Below are positions 1-11,944 of a stretch of DNA of 64,000 bases, piece after piece. The translations under genes were made by a program, and so were the position numbers. The stretch is from contig JBCAML010000007.1 in the NCBI GenBank assembly GCA_038503075.1, forward strand, positions 434,001 through 498,000. The letters run 5' to 3'. The notes under the pieces are model-generated. The model was not told where the DNA came from, searched no databases, and saw only the letters and a program-made list of their open reading frames with translations. Each line of letters begins with the position of its first letter. Positions within the stretch are counted from its first letter, which is position 1. The stretch is from Gyromitra esculenta (taxonomy: Eukaryota > Ascomycota > Pezizomycetes > Pezizales > Discinaceae).

Positions 1-1401
1 ACGAAGGTTCTACAGGCTCTACAAATGGTTTAAGTCGTGGTGACTTAAAGACAGCGACAGCGGAGGATTACGAGATGTAACCGAGGTTTGTATTTGTAGG
101 ATACAAGAGTGAACAATAGAAGACGTTGCTTAGGGAAAGAAGAAGGAAAAGTACAACAAGAGGGGAAGACCCTTCGCTTATATACCACATTCCAGCTCTT
201 TCGATGACAAAGACATGACTCATTATAATAGAAAACCCATGGAAACACAAAGAACAAACATCGAAACGCAACGACCATGTACCCATGTACTCGACCCATC
301 AACGAAACATCCATCCATGAAACAAGCGCTGCTGGCGCACGGGTGCTGTGGGGTTTCGGAGGTGTCCGAATACTTTAATTTCCCCCGAGTAGTGTAGAGA
401 GCGGAAGAAATTTCTTGAGAGAGAGAAGAGGGGAGAGGGAAGAAAGCTTCAGTATTTAACCCCTCAAGATGCTGGACGTTAAGGGAGATTTCGCTGGACA
501 TTGAATGGTATGGACATGTAGAGCTGTATGTAGCGGATTGTAGGCAGAATTTGACACGTTACGTGCTAGAGGCACTCATCAGCAGCAGAGAAGGTGTTTG
601 ATGTCCAGATTTCCTTTATATGAAGTGGCAAACGTACGCGCGATACAAAAACCACGAAGTACATGTGCCTATAGTTTTGGCTGTGATGGCTAGTTCGAGT
701 GACACCATATGATGGGTAGTTATTTCCCATACACCTTTCGGAGTATTTACATGTAGTACTTGGACTCTAACAACTATCCGCTACATCTGTAGGTACCCCT
801 CTCCCCTCATTTGTTGCCAAAGCCATCGTCATATAATAATAGATAAATAATAGACCCAGTATACATCCACGTCGGGCATCTAATATTTCATATCAGATAA
901 TATATTAATTATCAAAGAACACCTATTGTGAGTATATTGGCCGGTTTCTACTTTTCAGAACTCTAGAGCTTAGTCGTATCACTAGACGACATGTACTCGC
1001 GTCGCGATTCTTCTTCCCTGTTGAGATTTTGTTCGCTCTCTACCTTGAGGCACGACTGTAATAGCATCGATTTTTATTGTCTACACAAACTATCTTGATC
1101 AATGGATACTTAACACGTTTGGGTCTCTTCATCAACTTTTATTGCTTACATGCATTCATAAATACACAAAATTATTTGACGCTACACTCGATTATGAGAC
1201 TCCTCCCTCTTCCTAGCATTCAACTCCAGCAGGAACTATAGCACAAACAAAATAAAAATATGTACGGGCGAGGACCCTCTTTATAGCTACAGTGAGTGAT
1301 ATACCGTGATATTTCATCCAAATTCATCCAATCAATTCCTCCATCTTCCCCTGCGAGAAATAGAAAAAATAGAATCAAAGTCACACTTGCTCGCAGCACA
1401 T
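1..1401. other. Non-coding flank with one orphan transposon terminus
   Basis: No convincing gene. Short open frames on both strands lack recognisable domains and splice continuity. It holds a single TIR-like terminus at about 361-391 (separate entry), one TACATGTA palindrome at 749-756, and AT-rich sequence at 830-930 that is probably downstream of the Ric8 gene ending at 1402. Confidence 0.5.
361..391 (-). mobile_element. Solo TIR terminus, same family as the 61.2 kb element
   Basis: The sequence GTGTCCGAATACTTTAATTT followed by a C-run and CGAGTA matches, with few differences, the right end of the complete 93 bp element at 61233-61325. I find no partner inverted repeat in bases 1-360. It is either a truncated copy or the end of a longer element that starts outside the window. 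Confidence 0.5.
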
Positions 1402-3232
1402 TTAATCTAAGCCCTCAAACCGCCCTTCCTCAAGTGCTTGCTGCATTGGATTTTTAATATCTATAACCCCTGTCTTCTTCATCCTATATACCCGCAGCTT
1501 CGCGTTAGTCCAAAAACTCCTAAGCAGCCGTCGTATCGACCCAGAAAAGGGGCCATGCCTTTCAAAAAGCACAAAAAGTTTCTCTGCTTCACGTTCTTTC
1601 TCCTCTTCAGTCATATTACCTAGCAGATCCGTGACTGGTTCTTCAGAGTCTAGCGTCTGGCCCGTGATAGGGTTGATCGGCCTCTGATTACTTGATTCTG
1701 AGGTAGATTTAAAGGTAGATGGTGCAACTTGGAGACCCCGTGTCATAAGAAGACCTGACGCGAATCCGTAGCCGACGTTGTGCACGTATTCTTCTGGAGA
1801 AGAATTTGAGAGTTCGAATTGCAGGGAGGAGATATACTCCCGTGTGTTGGGTGCCATAGCAGAGGCTGTGAGATTTAGCAGGCGAGAGGCAAGCGTGGTA
1901 GATTTACCGAGAGGCTTATCGCGTTCTCTGAAGGTGGGCCAAACGTTAGTGGCCAAGCAATTTGGAAGGATGGGGAGAAAGAGGGAAACATACTCTTCTG
2001 AAGGCAGTAGCCTCCTCTTCATGTACTCCTTCACATGCTCTGGGGAAGCCTCCCTCATCTTCCTGAGCAACGTCAATAATGGTGTCCCCAAGTCATCAAA
2101 TTGCTGTTCCCTTTCCTCCGTCGCTAGATCCAAAATCTCAACCAGTCTTGCGACGTTTCTGTTGGAGTCCTGGAATGGAAAGACGTCACCGACACAGCTA
2201 GCAATGTCGAGTGATAATAATGCATTGATAAGGTATGTAACTGGTGGTTGTAGTGGCGGAGATGGTAGTTCCCGATAATACAGGATTTTGAAGATGTTAG
2301 GGATGGAAGCCGAGAAGTATGACGCCTTGGACGGGACAAAATGGGCGATATTGAAAATGAGCTTAAGTGTTTCGAAGAGCGCCATTTCAGCCATGGGATT
2401 GGGTGGTATGTCCTCAGCTATTTGCGAGTACTGGCTTGCGTGTCTAGAAACTGCCTGGGATACTTGTCAGCTCGTCTACTGACTGAGGGCTGAACGATGA
2501 AAATTACCTGATTAATCCATTCTCCCAGCTTATACTCCTCTAGAAGCTTCCCCAAGTCCACAGTCGTCTCATAGGTGACCAGGAATATTATTCGACCAAG
2601 TAGGAATTCATCATCCGGCGAGTCGCTCTAGAAAACGCAGTGAGTAAAATATCCCTTGTATTATGGCGAAGCACACACGGGAAATAGGGACTCACCTTAA
2701 ACTTCCCCGCCGCCTTTTCCGCAAATCCTAAATCCACGAAAATCTGCCTGGTCTCCTTGACTAATAGCAACGCATTCGCCAGGCATCTTAAGGCTTCGCG
2801 TGAAGTTGTTATATCACTACTGCTGAAACCATATTTGCCGAGGGTTTCTATGCCCTAAGGGTAGGGTTCCGTCAGCTTTCCGTGCCCACAATCATTATCT
2901 ATGATATGACCAACCTCTTTAGTGAAAATCGGGTCGCTTTGGTCCGGATCCCGTCCATAGACCTTTAGCTGTTCGAGTGTTGCGACTTTTTCTGAAAGTC
3001 TGTTAGTATCTAGTCTGCATGACGAGAGTTGCTGTTGGTCCGCAAGACTTACGAGGAATAGTAAGATTCGACTCTTCCAGGTCGATTTTGAGTACATCGA
3101 TTAGGCGTTGAACGTGCTGAAGCTTCTCTAGACGGAAGTAGTTAGTACGAGCGTCGATGTGTCTTACGTTAAGATGAAAGACTTACTTTCACCTAGCTTA
3201 GATGCCGCAGAGGGTGGAAGTTGTGATGCCAT
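1402..3232 (-). CDS. ric8: Ric8 (synembryn), G-alpha exchange factor and chaperone
   Basis: Ric8 proteins are non-receptor exchange factors and folding chaperones for heterotrimeric G-protein alpha subunits at the cytoplasmic face of the plasma membrane. Exons read by eye: 3232-3187, 3127-3053, 2991-2915, 2854-2696, 2627-2508 and 2454-1402. They sum to 509 codons plus stop with consistent phases. Diagnostic parts are the armadillo-like segment REALRCLANALLL in exon 4 and, near the C-terminus, the MTEEEKEREAEKLFVLFER block typical of the family. The length is close to that of fungal homologues (about 480-500 residues, from memory). The start at 3232 opens with MASQLPPSAASKLG. Intron 3 uses a weaker GTTGGT donor. 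The gene is divergent from Rif1, 1.9 kb away. Symbol by homology. Confidence 0.9.
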
Positions 3233-5121
3233 GAGGTGAGGTTCCGGACCTTAGATGTGGGGTGACAGCGGACGAGGCTTGTTGCCGCAGTCTTAGAAGA
3301 GCAACCCAACAACGCCAGGAACAAGCTAGGGGGCAGTACTTAAAAGCAATCAGGGACACGTCGATAGCTTAAGTTAGGTATACCCTATGCTGGATAACAC
3401 TGGATTAGTTAGCTTTTGGATAATTGAAAAGTAAGTAATCACTCATGAAAAAGATAGAGTCTGAAAATCTAGGGCGACTAACAAGACGTCACGGACCTGC
3501 CGCTTGGAGTTACACAGAACTGGGGGATGTAAGAGAATTCCCAGGAATTGATCCGGACTTGTATCACCGCTGTGAACCAACGTTATTTTTTGCGACTAAA
3601 TGCACTGTATTGGATGCATAAGTGCGCACATAGCAGAGGTCTAGGTTTCCGAATTTACTCTCCTTAACGGACAACGGGTATGAACGCTCGCTCGCGGCTA
3701 TTGCTGTAATCGCGAAACCCACGTGGAATCACTCGGTCCAGCGGCCCGAAAGCGAATTTTAGGAATGTGAATACAGGCTCGATTCCAGTGCCTCAGTTTT
3801 TCAACACCAACCAAAATATTTCGACTTCTAATTATTACCCGTTACCCCCTCAACAAAATAGGGAGAGAAAAAAGCGCAAATTTCTCTCTTTTTCTTCCCG
3901 CTTCTATATTAGAATAGGACCTTGAGTATTAATTGGCTTTGCACCGGCACTTGACACTATTCACCTTTATGCAGCTCTCGGATTCCAACTGCTTGCTTGC
4001 AGGTATGAGGGACTCCAACTATAGGCAGTCGTTTTTCATGTGACCTTTAATCGCGAGGCGTGCTAGACCTTGCTTCATCCCCACATTATTTGCCTGGTTG
4101 AACCAGTTTCTAAAGCTGAAAGTTATTTTGGTGGCTTTATTCGCACTGCTGTACTGGAGAGCTGCTTCTTATTTCCAAGAACACAGTTACATGTAATCTG
4201 TAGCACTTTGACTACAGCCTTGTCAATTACCAACCCTTTGGGAGTCTTCCTCGGAAGTAGCTTCCTTAATTGTTTTATTTCTCGTATCCCTAGAGTCGCC
4301 GAAGCCTCGTGGGAAGATATAATAAAATATACGATGTCAGCATATAGAGCTAAGGGTTCTGATCAGAGTTCCTAGACAACCGATACATATAGTTGTGCGG
4401 GATATAACCAATCTTATTCTGTAGCCCCCAGTCCTGCTCGGAAGAACTGGAGGGGTAAGGGCGGGACGGGTATGGAAGCGGGCGGGGCGATATTGCGTTA
4501 GATGCAGATAGATACATGTATGGTTTAAGATCGAGTGAGAGCTCTCCAGGGTCGGGAAACAGAGGAAAGTACAGCCCATTAAGCGCCAGTAATGCCAAGC
4601 CAACAATCAGATCACTGACTAAGATGCCGTACCCCAAAGCGGAATTAATTAACCCCCTCGCGAGCGCGTTCCTCAGAAAAAAACGCGTCGCGCTCTGACC
4701 ACGGCTTTGCCCTGGCAACGAGACCAATCTGTGTCTGAGACTCAACCTCAGTTCAGTCTCTCTCTCAGACAGTCGGACAGACAGAGTTTGGGCTTCTCTC
4801 CGACCGCCTACGACTTCATCACCTGAACGACTCGTCGGCGGTACTGTATTGAAAGAGCCATCAATCAATACAATAGCTATAGCCGTAATCTATACAAAGA
4901 AGTAATCGTCTGCCACCGCCGCCGTAGTCGTCCAACTTGCCTCACATACGTTCATTGACGCATCCGCTTCGCTCCCTCCCCATTCTATTTGATACAGCAG
5001 CAGCATCCCTTTTCTTCTTTTGCCTTTCGCGTTTGCTCGTTTCTTCTTCGCGGTTGTTCATGCTTTTCGTCCTCGGGTCGGCCCTAAAGTCCTTACCCGT
5101 TCGTTCAGCTCCCGTCCCTCT
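3233..5121. promoter_or_regulatory. Divergent intergenic region, Ric8 / Rif1
   Basis: About 1.9 kb between two divergent start codons. It contains no convincing gene and should hold both promoters. TACATGTA palindromes lie at 4188-4195 and 4513-4520. An ACGCGT hexamer at 4683-4688 followed by CGCG resembles an MBF-type box upstream of Rif1, but the same hexamer occurs elsewhere in the window, including within coding sequence, so I give it little weight. A pyrimidine-rich stretch at 4975-5060 just precedes the Rif1 start. Confidence 0.4.
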
Positions 5122-8100
5122 ATGATGGTGCATCCCGCACCCACCAGCAGCCCCTTCTTCACCGGAGCCCAGAACGCAAAGCGACGCTCAATCGACGCCA
5201 TCCCTCCACGGCCGCCCACGCCGCCCCGCGAATCCCCACGACTTAAGAAAGTGCTTACGAAAGATCCGTTCCTCACTACAGACACAAATATCATCGTAAC
5301 GCCGGACGCGGTCTCAATATCGTCACGGGAGACATCATCGCCCCCAGACAGCTCTGCTGGCAGCAATCTTGACAAGCCGAAGAAGCGTGTACTGTGGAGC
5401 CCGTGGACAAAGTATCATAAGCCAGACGCGCCACTCACTTGCACTCCGATTCGCTCGCTAATCGACCCGAAGAGTTTGAAGGGTATTTTGAAGCCGAGCC
5501 CAGTGCCGTCATTTAGCGAAGAACCGCTTGGGAGACCGATTTCTGCTCATACGTTTACGAGTTTCACGAGCATGTTGGAGTCGATACTGCAAGCGTTGGC
5601 TTCTACGGAGCGCAGCAAGAAACTGGATACCTATATCACTTTTGCGAATACGCTGAAAGCCTACGATGAAATACCGGATATGAAGGCCATGGAGGAGAAG
5701 CTTCCTACGTTATGTGGATTTATCCGACGGGATCTGGATGCGAAGCTGGAGGACGGTGGAAATACAGACTCTCAGCTGATCCAGCAAGCGATCAAATTTC
5801 TCGTTATCCTTGTATGGACTCCTCGTCTGGTTGAAGTTATGGATGACGCCAACGCCACCTTCTTCCTCGAAAATGCTATCCTTAAAATCGAAGATCCTAG
5901 TACCCCCAAGATTATTGTTAACCACAACTTACACCTGTTAGCTCAGCAGAAATTTCCTCCACGCATCGTCACCGCCGAGCGTGCGAGCCGGATCATCACT
6001 GCTCTCGAAACGCTCGATGAGCGGGTTACTGGCAAATCTATCACAAAGGAACGAATCGATATCTACTATAAGCTCTTATTCCAGGCCAAGGCTGTTATGT
6101 TGGCCCGTGTCAACGATTGGATGGATAACTTGTTTGGTGGACTACTATCTTCTGTCTCAGAGGTGCGGAATCGTGCGCTTATCTGTGTTGCCGAAGTCTC
6201 TCGTGTCCTTGGACGGGATAAAACGCTCCCGAAAACGCTCACGAGCATCTTCTCCCGCGTCGTCAAAGGGAAACGTATGTTCGACTCTATTAAAGAGCGG
6301 TTGGAACAGTTCATCAAAGATGGCGAAGGTATCTTCGTTGCGCGCATGTGGGGGATTGTATTGCTTCTTGTTAAGAGTATTGGTGATCAGTGGGAGTTTT
6401 TTACACCCTGGTTACGGATTATTGAAGGCTGCTTCAACGTCTCTGATAAAGACGTCAAAGTCGAAGCACAGGTCGCATGGTCAAAATTAATCTACTCTGT
6501 TAATGTCGGCCCATCAACCACCAAGAAGCTCCTTGGTCTCCTCTGCAAGCCTCTTGAGCAATATCTTGATCCGAAAAATAATCACTCAAACACTAAAAAA
6601 CCCCGTAAAGCGGCAATGGCGAATGTCTCTGTTTTATTATACTATGGTTTCCGTCCAAACGCACCTAGCAAACACCTTTCTGAGATCTGGGATGTGGTTG
6701 TTGTGGGTCTAGTAGAAAAAATGGCATTATCAAGTAAAGACGAAGTGGCAGAAGGCGTCGCTATCCTTTCAGCGATGTTCGACGGTGTTTACAAGCTCTG
6801 GACTGAGACCCGGGTTCTGGCTGCTCCTCCAATGGCTGCAGAGGATGTTCCTAGGCTGGATCCGAAATGGGTTCGATCGAATGCATCACTCGTGCTTCGT
6901 ACGCTTGAAATAGCGCTTCGTCGTGGGCCGTGGAATGGCGAGGATAAAGGTGTTAAACCCATGTGGAAAAAATTTACGAGCACGCTCGCGGATGCGGGAA
7001 GTAAGGAAATAAAGGTATCTGCGGAACTAATGGAAGCGGTCGCTCACTTATTTAATATGTTTCAGCGTATTTGGATGCTTGGACCTTCCGCTCTAGAAGG
7101 CGCAAAAGAAGTACCAGCACCAATACTGCCAGTAAACTTTATCAAAAAATTCTCATATCTCGTCCTTACTGCGCTGGTGTCACTTGGGACAATCCCGTTC
7201 ACAGAGAAGCAACTAGCCTACGACGACCAAAGCAAGTTTTCACCTGCTGCTACGCCAACTCATAAATATTCTTCCGGTACGAGCAGTATAGTCCTGCACC
7301 CGCCAATACTACATATGTTTCAATTGTTCTTGCGGCCACCAAATGAGGTGTTCGTTGACGGGGAGTACTACGACTGTGTCCGCTCTATCATCTGGCGCTG
7401 CGTCATGTCACAGGACTCACGGCGAAAGAAGCTTGGGTTGCTTGCGGCATGCGCTAACCTACTACCACACAGAGATGCCCGCGAGCTCGACCATGGGATG
7501 TGGCAGATTCTCGGACAACTAGCGCGGAGGTGTCTTCCGGCTCCGTCACATGAGAAAACACTCCTCAACCCTAGCTCAGTAGCTGCAGAGTTCCGGGATG
7601 TTGTGAAAATCCTTGAATGGGGGTGTCGATCTGAGTTGCCTGGATGGGAGAGGTTGTTTGACGAGTTTTGTGCAGTTGTGCAGAACGAGCAAGGGGAGAC
7701 TTCGGTAGCCACGGTAGTGATCGAGTCGTTGGCGGAGGTGCTGCGGCATCAGATCCTGGAGGCGAAGAAGTGAGTAATCCAGCTCGACGCTTTTTAGGGG
7801 TTTACTGATAGGGAGGTTTAGTACGGTGAGTGTGAAGAAGGGTGTACTGTTAATAGAGAAAACGAATTATCCGAAGAGCAAGGCGACAGCTGATAACTTT
7901 CTGAAAACGCCTTTTGGAGCTGCTGGGCGGAGGATCTCGGGTTTGGAGTGTGTACTTTCTATTGTGTTCAGTTAGAAGGAGATTGTTTGCTGACTTGACT
8001 GGTAGTTCTTTTGAGAAACTATATGACTTGATTTACCACCTTCTTCGTAGATCGTATGTGTTGTGCGCCGGAGGTCTTAATATGGCTCACGCAATGCCAC

Positions 8101-11091
8101 TGCTATCGTCTGTTGGTGACTTAATCGGGAGATGCCCAGCCGCGTCACTACTTCCGTTGTTGAAGCGTACTCAAGAAGGTCTTGGTGTCTGGGTCATAGA
8201 CTCCAGTCACCTTGTCACCATAAAGGTTCCTCTACTCCATAAAACCTAATTTTCATTAGATCACTGGCGTGCTTACAGACAAGCCTTAGAACGGAGAGCA
8301 CGCAATTAAGACAATGGCTGTATGGACAAAGACCATCGACGCTATCTCCCGCCTTCCACAGCACGACGGGAAAGTACTGGATGCGTTGCAGGTTCTTGTA
8401 ACTAGCTTGCTCGAGAATAAGCGGAAGCCCGTCGTCAACGCTATGGTTAAAGTCTGGAACGACACATTCGGAAAACAACAGAGTCTATACTACCCTAAAA
8501 GCGTTAAGAACGCGTTGAAGGTGTTGCGGCCGATTGCAGACTTGTCTTTGCCGACATTTCCTGAGAGTATGGAGGATGATGTATGCATTCTCTCACCTTT
8601 GGTTATCCCGTCCATTAACTGATTGGTTGTTCTATAGCCTGTCCGTACGCCACCGCAGTTTTCAGAGTCGCAGGATGCTGTTGAGGAAGTAAAGGAGAGG
8701 GATAATTGGTCTACTACCCCATCGCGACTTGCGTCCCCGTTTTCACCTCGGGGAAGAACATCTTCCCCGGCAGCGTCTGGAATAGTTAAAGACACGCTTT
8801 TAAATACTAATTCACGGCGTTCACTTCTTGGCCAACGGAAATTGCCACCACCCAAACCGAAACATATGGATTCTCAGATTGACTTTGCTCCTATTGAAGC
8901 AGAGAACCTAACGATGGATTCGCAAGTGCTAACGGAGCATCAGAAAGAGGTCAAGGAGCGGCAGTCGGAGACGGCCACGCTGTTTTCAAACCTCGGAGCT
9001 AGGAAGGCGGATAAGGGTAAGAAACCGGTCGTCCCGAGTTTTGAGGAACCTGACTCTACTGCTGCCAGTTCGGCCGGTCTGGGGGGTGATGGACAAATGG
9101 ACTTAGACGTTGTGCTGATCAGTACGGGGGATAATGACATGGACGTTTCTCGCATTTCAGAGACACAGCAGGAGCCGAAAAATTCCTCAGAACAACACGA
9201 GACGGCATCTTTTATCTCAGGGATGTCGAGTGGAAGCTCATTCTCACAATTCTTACCGGCGAAAGCTGAGGATGTTGATTCTAGCGCTGTGCCTTCTTCG
9301 AGTGGAGAGGAGCTATCGTTTGAAATGGATTCACCTCTTAAGGATGACTGGGAGGATGAGGATATTGATATGACTGATGAGACACCTGGTGACAAAACAT
9401 CATATGATTCAGACGCTAGCAATGTCCTCTCCGATCCACCCTCAATTGAAGATGACGACTTCGTTGATGCGCCAGACCATCCCACAAGTGAGGGGGAAAG
9501 CTCGCGTGCCCAGGCGAAGAATAGTAAAAGATTGATGGAGATTACCGTTGAAGTGTCACCGCCTGAAGCTCCGAAAGAAGTGTCACCAGTATCAATGGTA
9601 CTTTCTTCCCAATCGCTCGAAGATAAGGAAGGGGAAGAGGTTGGGGGCGACGATGCAAGCGGAAACTCAAGTCCTGATGCGCAGATCATTGATGAGGAGC
9701 GAGCATCACATGGGCTGCCTGCAACACCGAAGACTACAAGGTCGGGGAGAAAGGGGAAGCGTGGGTCAGCTGTGGCTTGTTTGAATATTTCACCAGAGGT
9801 CCTAGATACGATTGTGATTTCCGGGGATAGTCCGGCGACTTCATCGCCATACCATACAAGATCAACGAGGTCGCAAGACAAATTGGCGAAGAAGGCCACG
9901 GAAAACTCGGTAGAGATTACACCGTCAAAAGACAAATCGACAAGACAGGCACAGCGCATTAAGGACGAGAACGTAACAGGGGCTACGCCGTCGAAGAGTC
10001 CAAGGGTAACTAAGCAGGCACTTGAGAAAGCAGAAGTTACCCCATCGAAGCGCTCCAAGTCAGGAAAACAAGCGCAGCAGATGCTAGCAGAGAAAGCGAA
10101 ACCCGTCGAAGCCACGCCATCAAAAAAGTCGCCTGGGCAGAAAGTAAAGTTTTCGCCTCCGAGAACAAGGTCCTCCGCGAAGAAAAGCGCGACAGAGGCC
10201 CCGAGGGTTGCAGCGTTACTAGAACCTGGTTTGTCACCCCGCCGAGACGAGTGATATTGTATGTTTACTGAGATCATCTAAACAGGGTCTCGGAAACGAA
10301 AAATACCTTCAGACAACAGTCCTCTCCAAGGTATCGAGAGTAGGCAGTTCAGCATTGAGAACGTTGCTTCACCTACTCCAAAGCGCCGCCGTGGCACCTC
10401 AAGAACAACACCAACGAAAAGAACACGATCGTCGTTCACTGAAGATATTCCTGCCGACCCCGATGTCTCATTCATTGGGGAGACACAACTCAGCTATGGC
10501 TCTTCGATTCCCGATTCTCAGGTAGATGAGTTGGTGGGGCCGACACCATATGCCGGGAGAACGCTAGCACTTAATATTTTCGATAGCGTTGCGGAAAGGT
10601 CAGAGGATGAAGATGAAATGAAAGAAGAGATCTCACAAACTACTACTACTGACGCCAACCCAGGAACTGAGTTAGAGGCTATGCATCCTCCGTTTCGGCC
10701 CAGACGAAGAAGTGCCAGGAGATCGGTGGGTGCGAGCCGTAGCGCTGAGAAGGCTCGTGCTACAAAAGTACACAAGGGTGTGGAAACCGAGGTGGAAGAA
10801 AATGCAGAGCCATCAGCAACGGAGTCATCGATGGAGATGACGTCTGAGAGCATGGATATTGAATCAGGGGCGGGGATGGGGGTAGAAACACAAGAATCGG
10901 CAGATGTGGCAAGCAAGCAAGAAGACGAGGTAATGGGGGGTACAGAGGCGATTGAGGGCCTACGAAAGTCGCTACAATTCGTGGAAACGGCCACGTTGAC
11001 GCCCAAGGAGTGCAGAGAGGCAGAGAATTTGGTCTTTAGTGCCTTTGCAAAGCTGAGACAACGAAATTATCATAATGCGGTATTGAATTAA
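5122..11091 (+). CDS. rif1: Rif1, telomere and replication-timing regulator
   Basis: Rif1 recruits protein phosphatase 1 to chromatin to oppose Dbf4-dependent kinase at origins, and acts at telomeres and breaks. Exons: 5122-7769, 7822-7947, 8006-8225, 8290-8580, 8638-10228 and 10286-11091, together 1893 codons plus stop. The N-terminal basic and proline-rich region is followed by a long helical-repeat (Rif1_N/HEAT-like) region starting about 150 residues in. Two PP1-docking matches precede the repeats: RVLW (5386-5397) and GILK (5482-5493), fitting RVxF/W and SILK. A third, KVKF followed by SP, lies at 10141-10158 in the acidic and Ser/Thr-rich tail. That tail also has four TPSK repeats and many SP/TP sites. 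I chose the start at 5122 (MMVHPAP). An in-frame ATG at 5020 would add 34 hydrophobic or basic residues that look like untranslated leader. The donor of the last intron (GTTTGT) was chosen because it keeps frame. Confidence 0.9.
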
Positions 11092-11944
11092 GAGGGAGCG
11101 TTGGCCGTTCAAGTGTGAATTGGTATGACTTGTTTATGTAAAGAGTGATTTTGGATGTTAGGTCGTTTGGGTATTGGTATTTCGCTAGGCTATGGGGCTT
11201 CTTTCTTTTCTTTTCTTCCTGTCTTTCGTGCTTCGTTGCACTTCTTACTAGTTTTGTTTTACTATAGAACTGAAGTTGTGGAATCATGTTGCATTCATTC
11301 GTTATTACTATTACTGGGAGTTCTTTTTACTTTCTACTTTCTTATTTGTGTATACATAGGCGCGGATTTGGGACTTTTATAAACATACAAAGCATTGTCT
11401 TGTGGCCTTGGGAGATATTATTTCCGCAAGGCTAGGTTAGGGGGTTTGGTGATGAGAAAGCTTTACGATTTTATGCTAGCTGTCACAAGTATACACTGAA
11501 TCAAGATATTATCACAATCAGGAAGAAAAAGGTGTTCATTGGTATTTGGGATTACGTTCGTTTATGGTTTGGTTAATTATACTGATATCAATACATGTAG
11601 CTCTATCCAGTGCCTCAGGGCTCGTTCGGCTTTTAGTTTAACTACAGGACCTCTTATATTTAGGCTTGAAAATATTAAGTACCTTGAAAAATGTTCCCCT
11701 AAAGATTTCATTTGTTTCTATACATACAAGCAGGTTTTCTGTCGAGTGTTGTGCGAATAAAGATCAGACGAGGGACGGAACATGCCGCTGCGGCTCCAGT
11801 CAGCTGCATCATTACCAACGTGACCCATCTGTTTGTTTACATTTTTCAGAGCTTTAACCATCCCAGGATTTAATGCAACAACCACCCCACCCCACCAAGC
11901 AAACATATCTTGTCCATGTGGATACGAAGCGAACATCAACAGCT
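11092..11944. other. Rif1 3' flank and promoter of the NEDD1-like gene
   Basis: No gene seen. The region is pyrimidine-rich just after Rif1 (11200-11350), probably its 3' untranslated region. One TACATGTA lies at 11592-11599. An upstream in-frame ATG at 11873 could be an alternative start of the next gene. Confidence 0.4.

Noticed and set aside
45..501. Several overlapping open frames at the left end
   Set aside because: Composition is low-complexity, frames overlap on both strands and no splice continuity or domain is visible.
4683..4688. ACGCGT (MBF-type) box upstream of Rif1
   Set aside because: The same hexamer occurs at several other places, including inside coding sequence near 8510 and in an intron near 41818, so there is no specific enrichment at cell-cycle promoters.
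8842..10254. Rif1 exon 5 as a separate gene
   Set aside because: It lacks its own ATG at that position (the first codon is TTG), and it joins upstream and downstream exons in frame.
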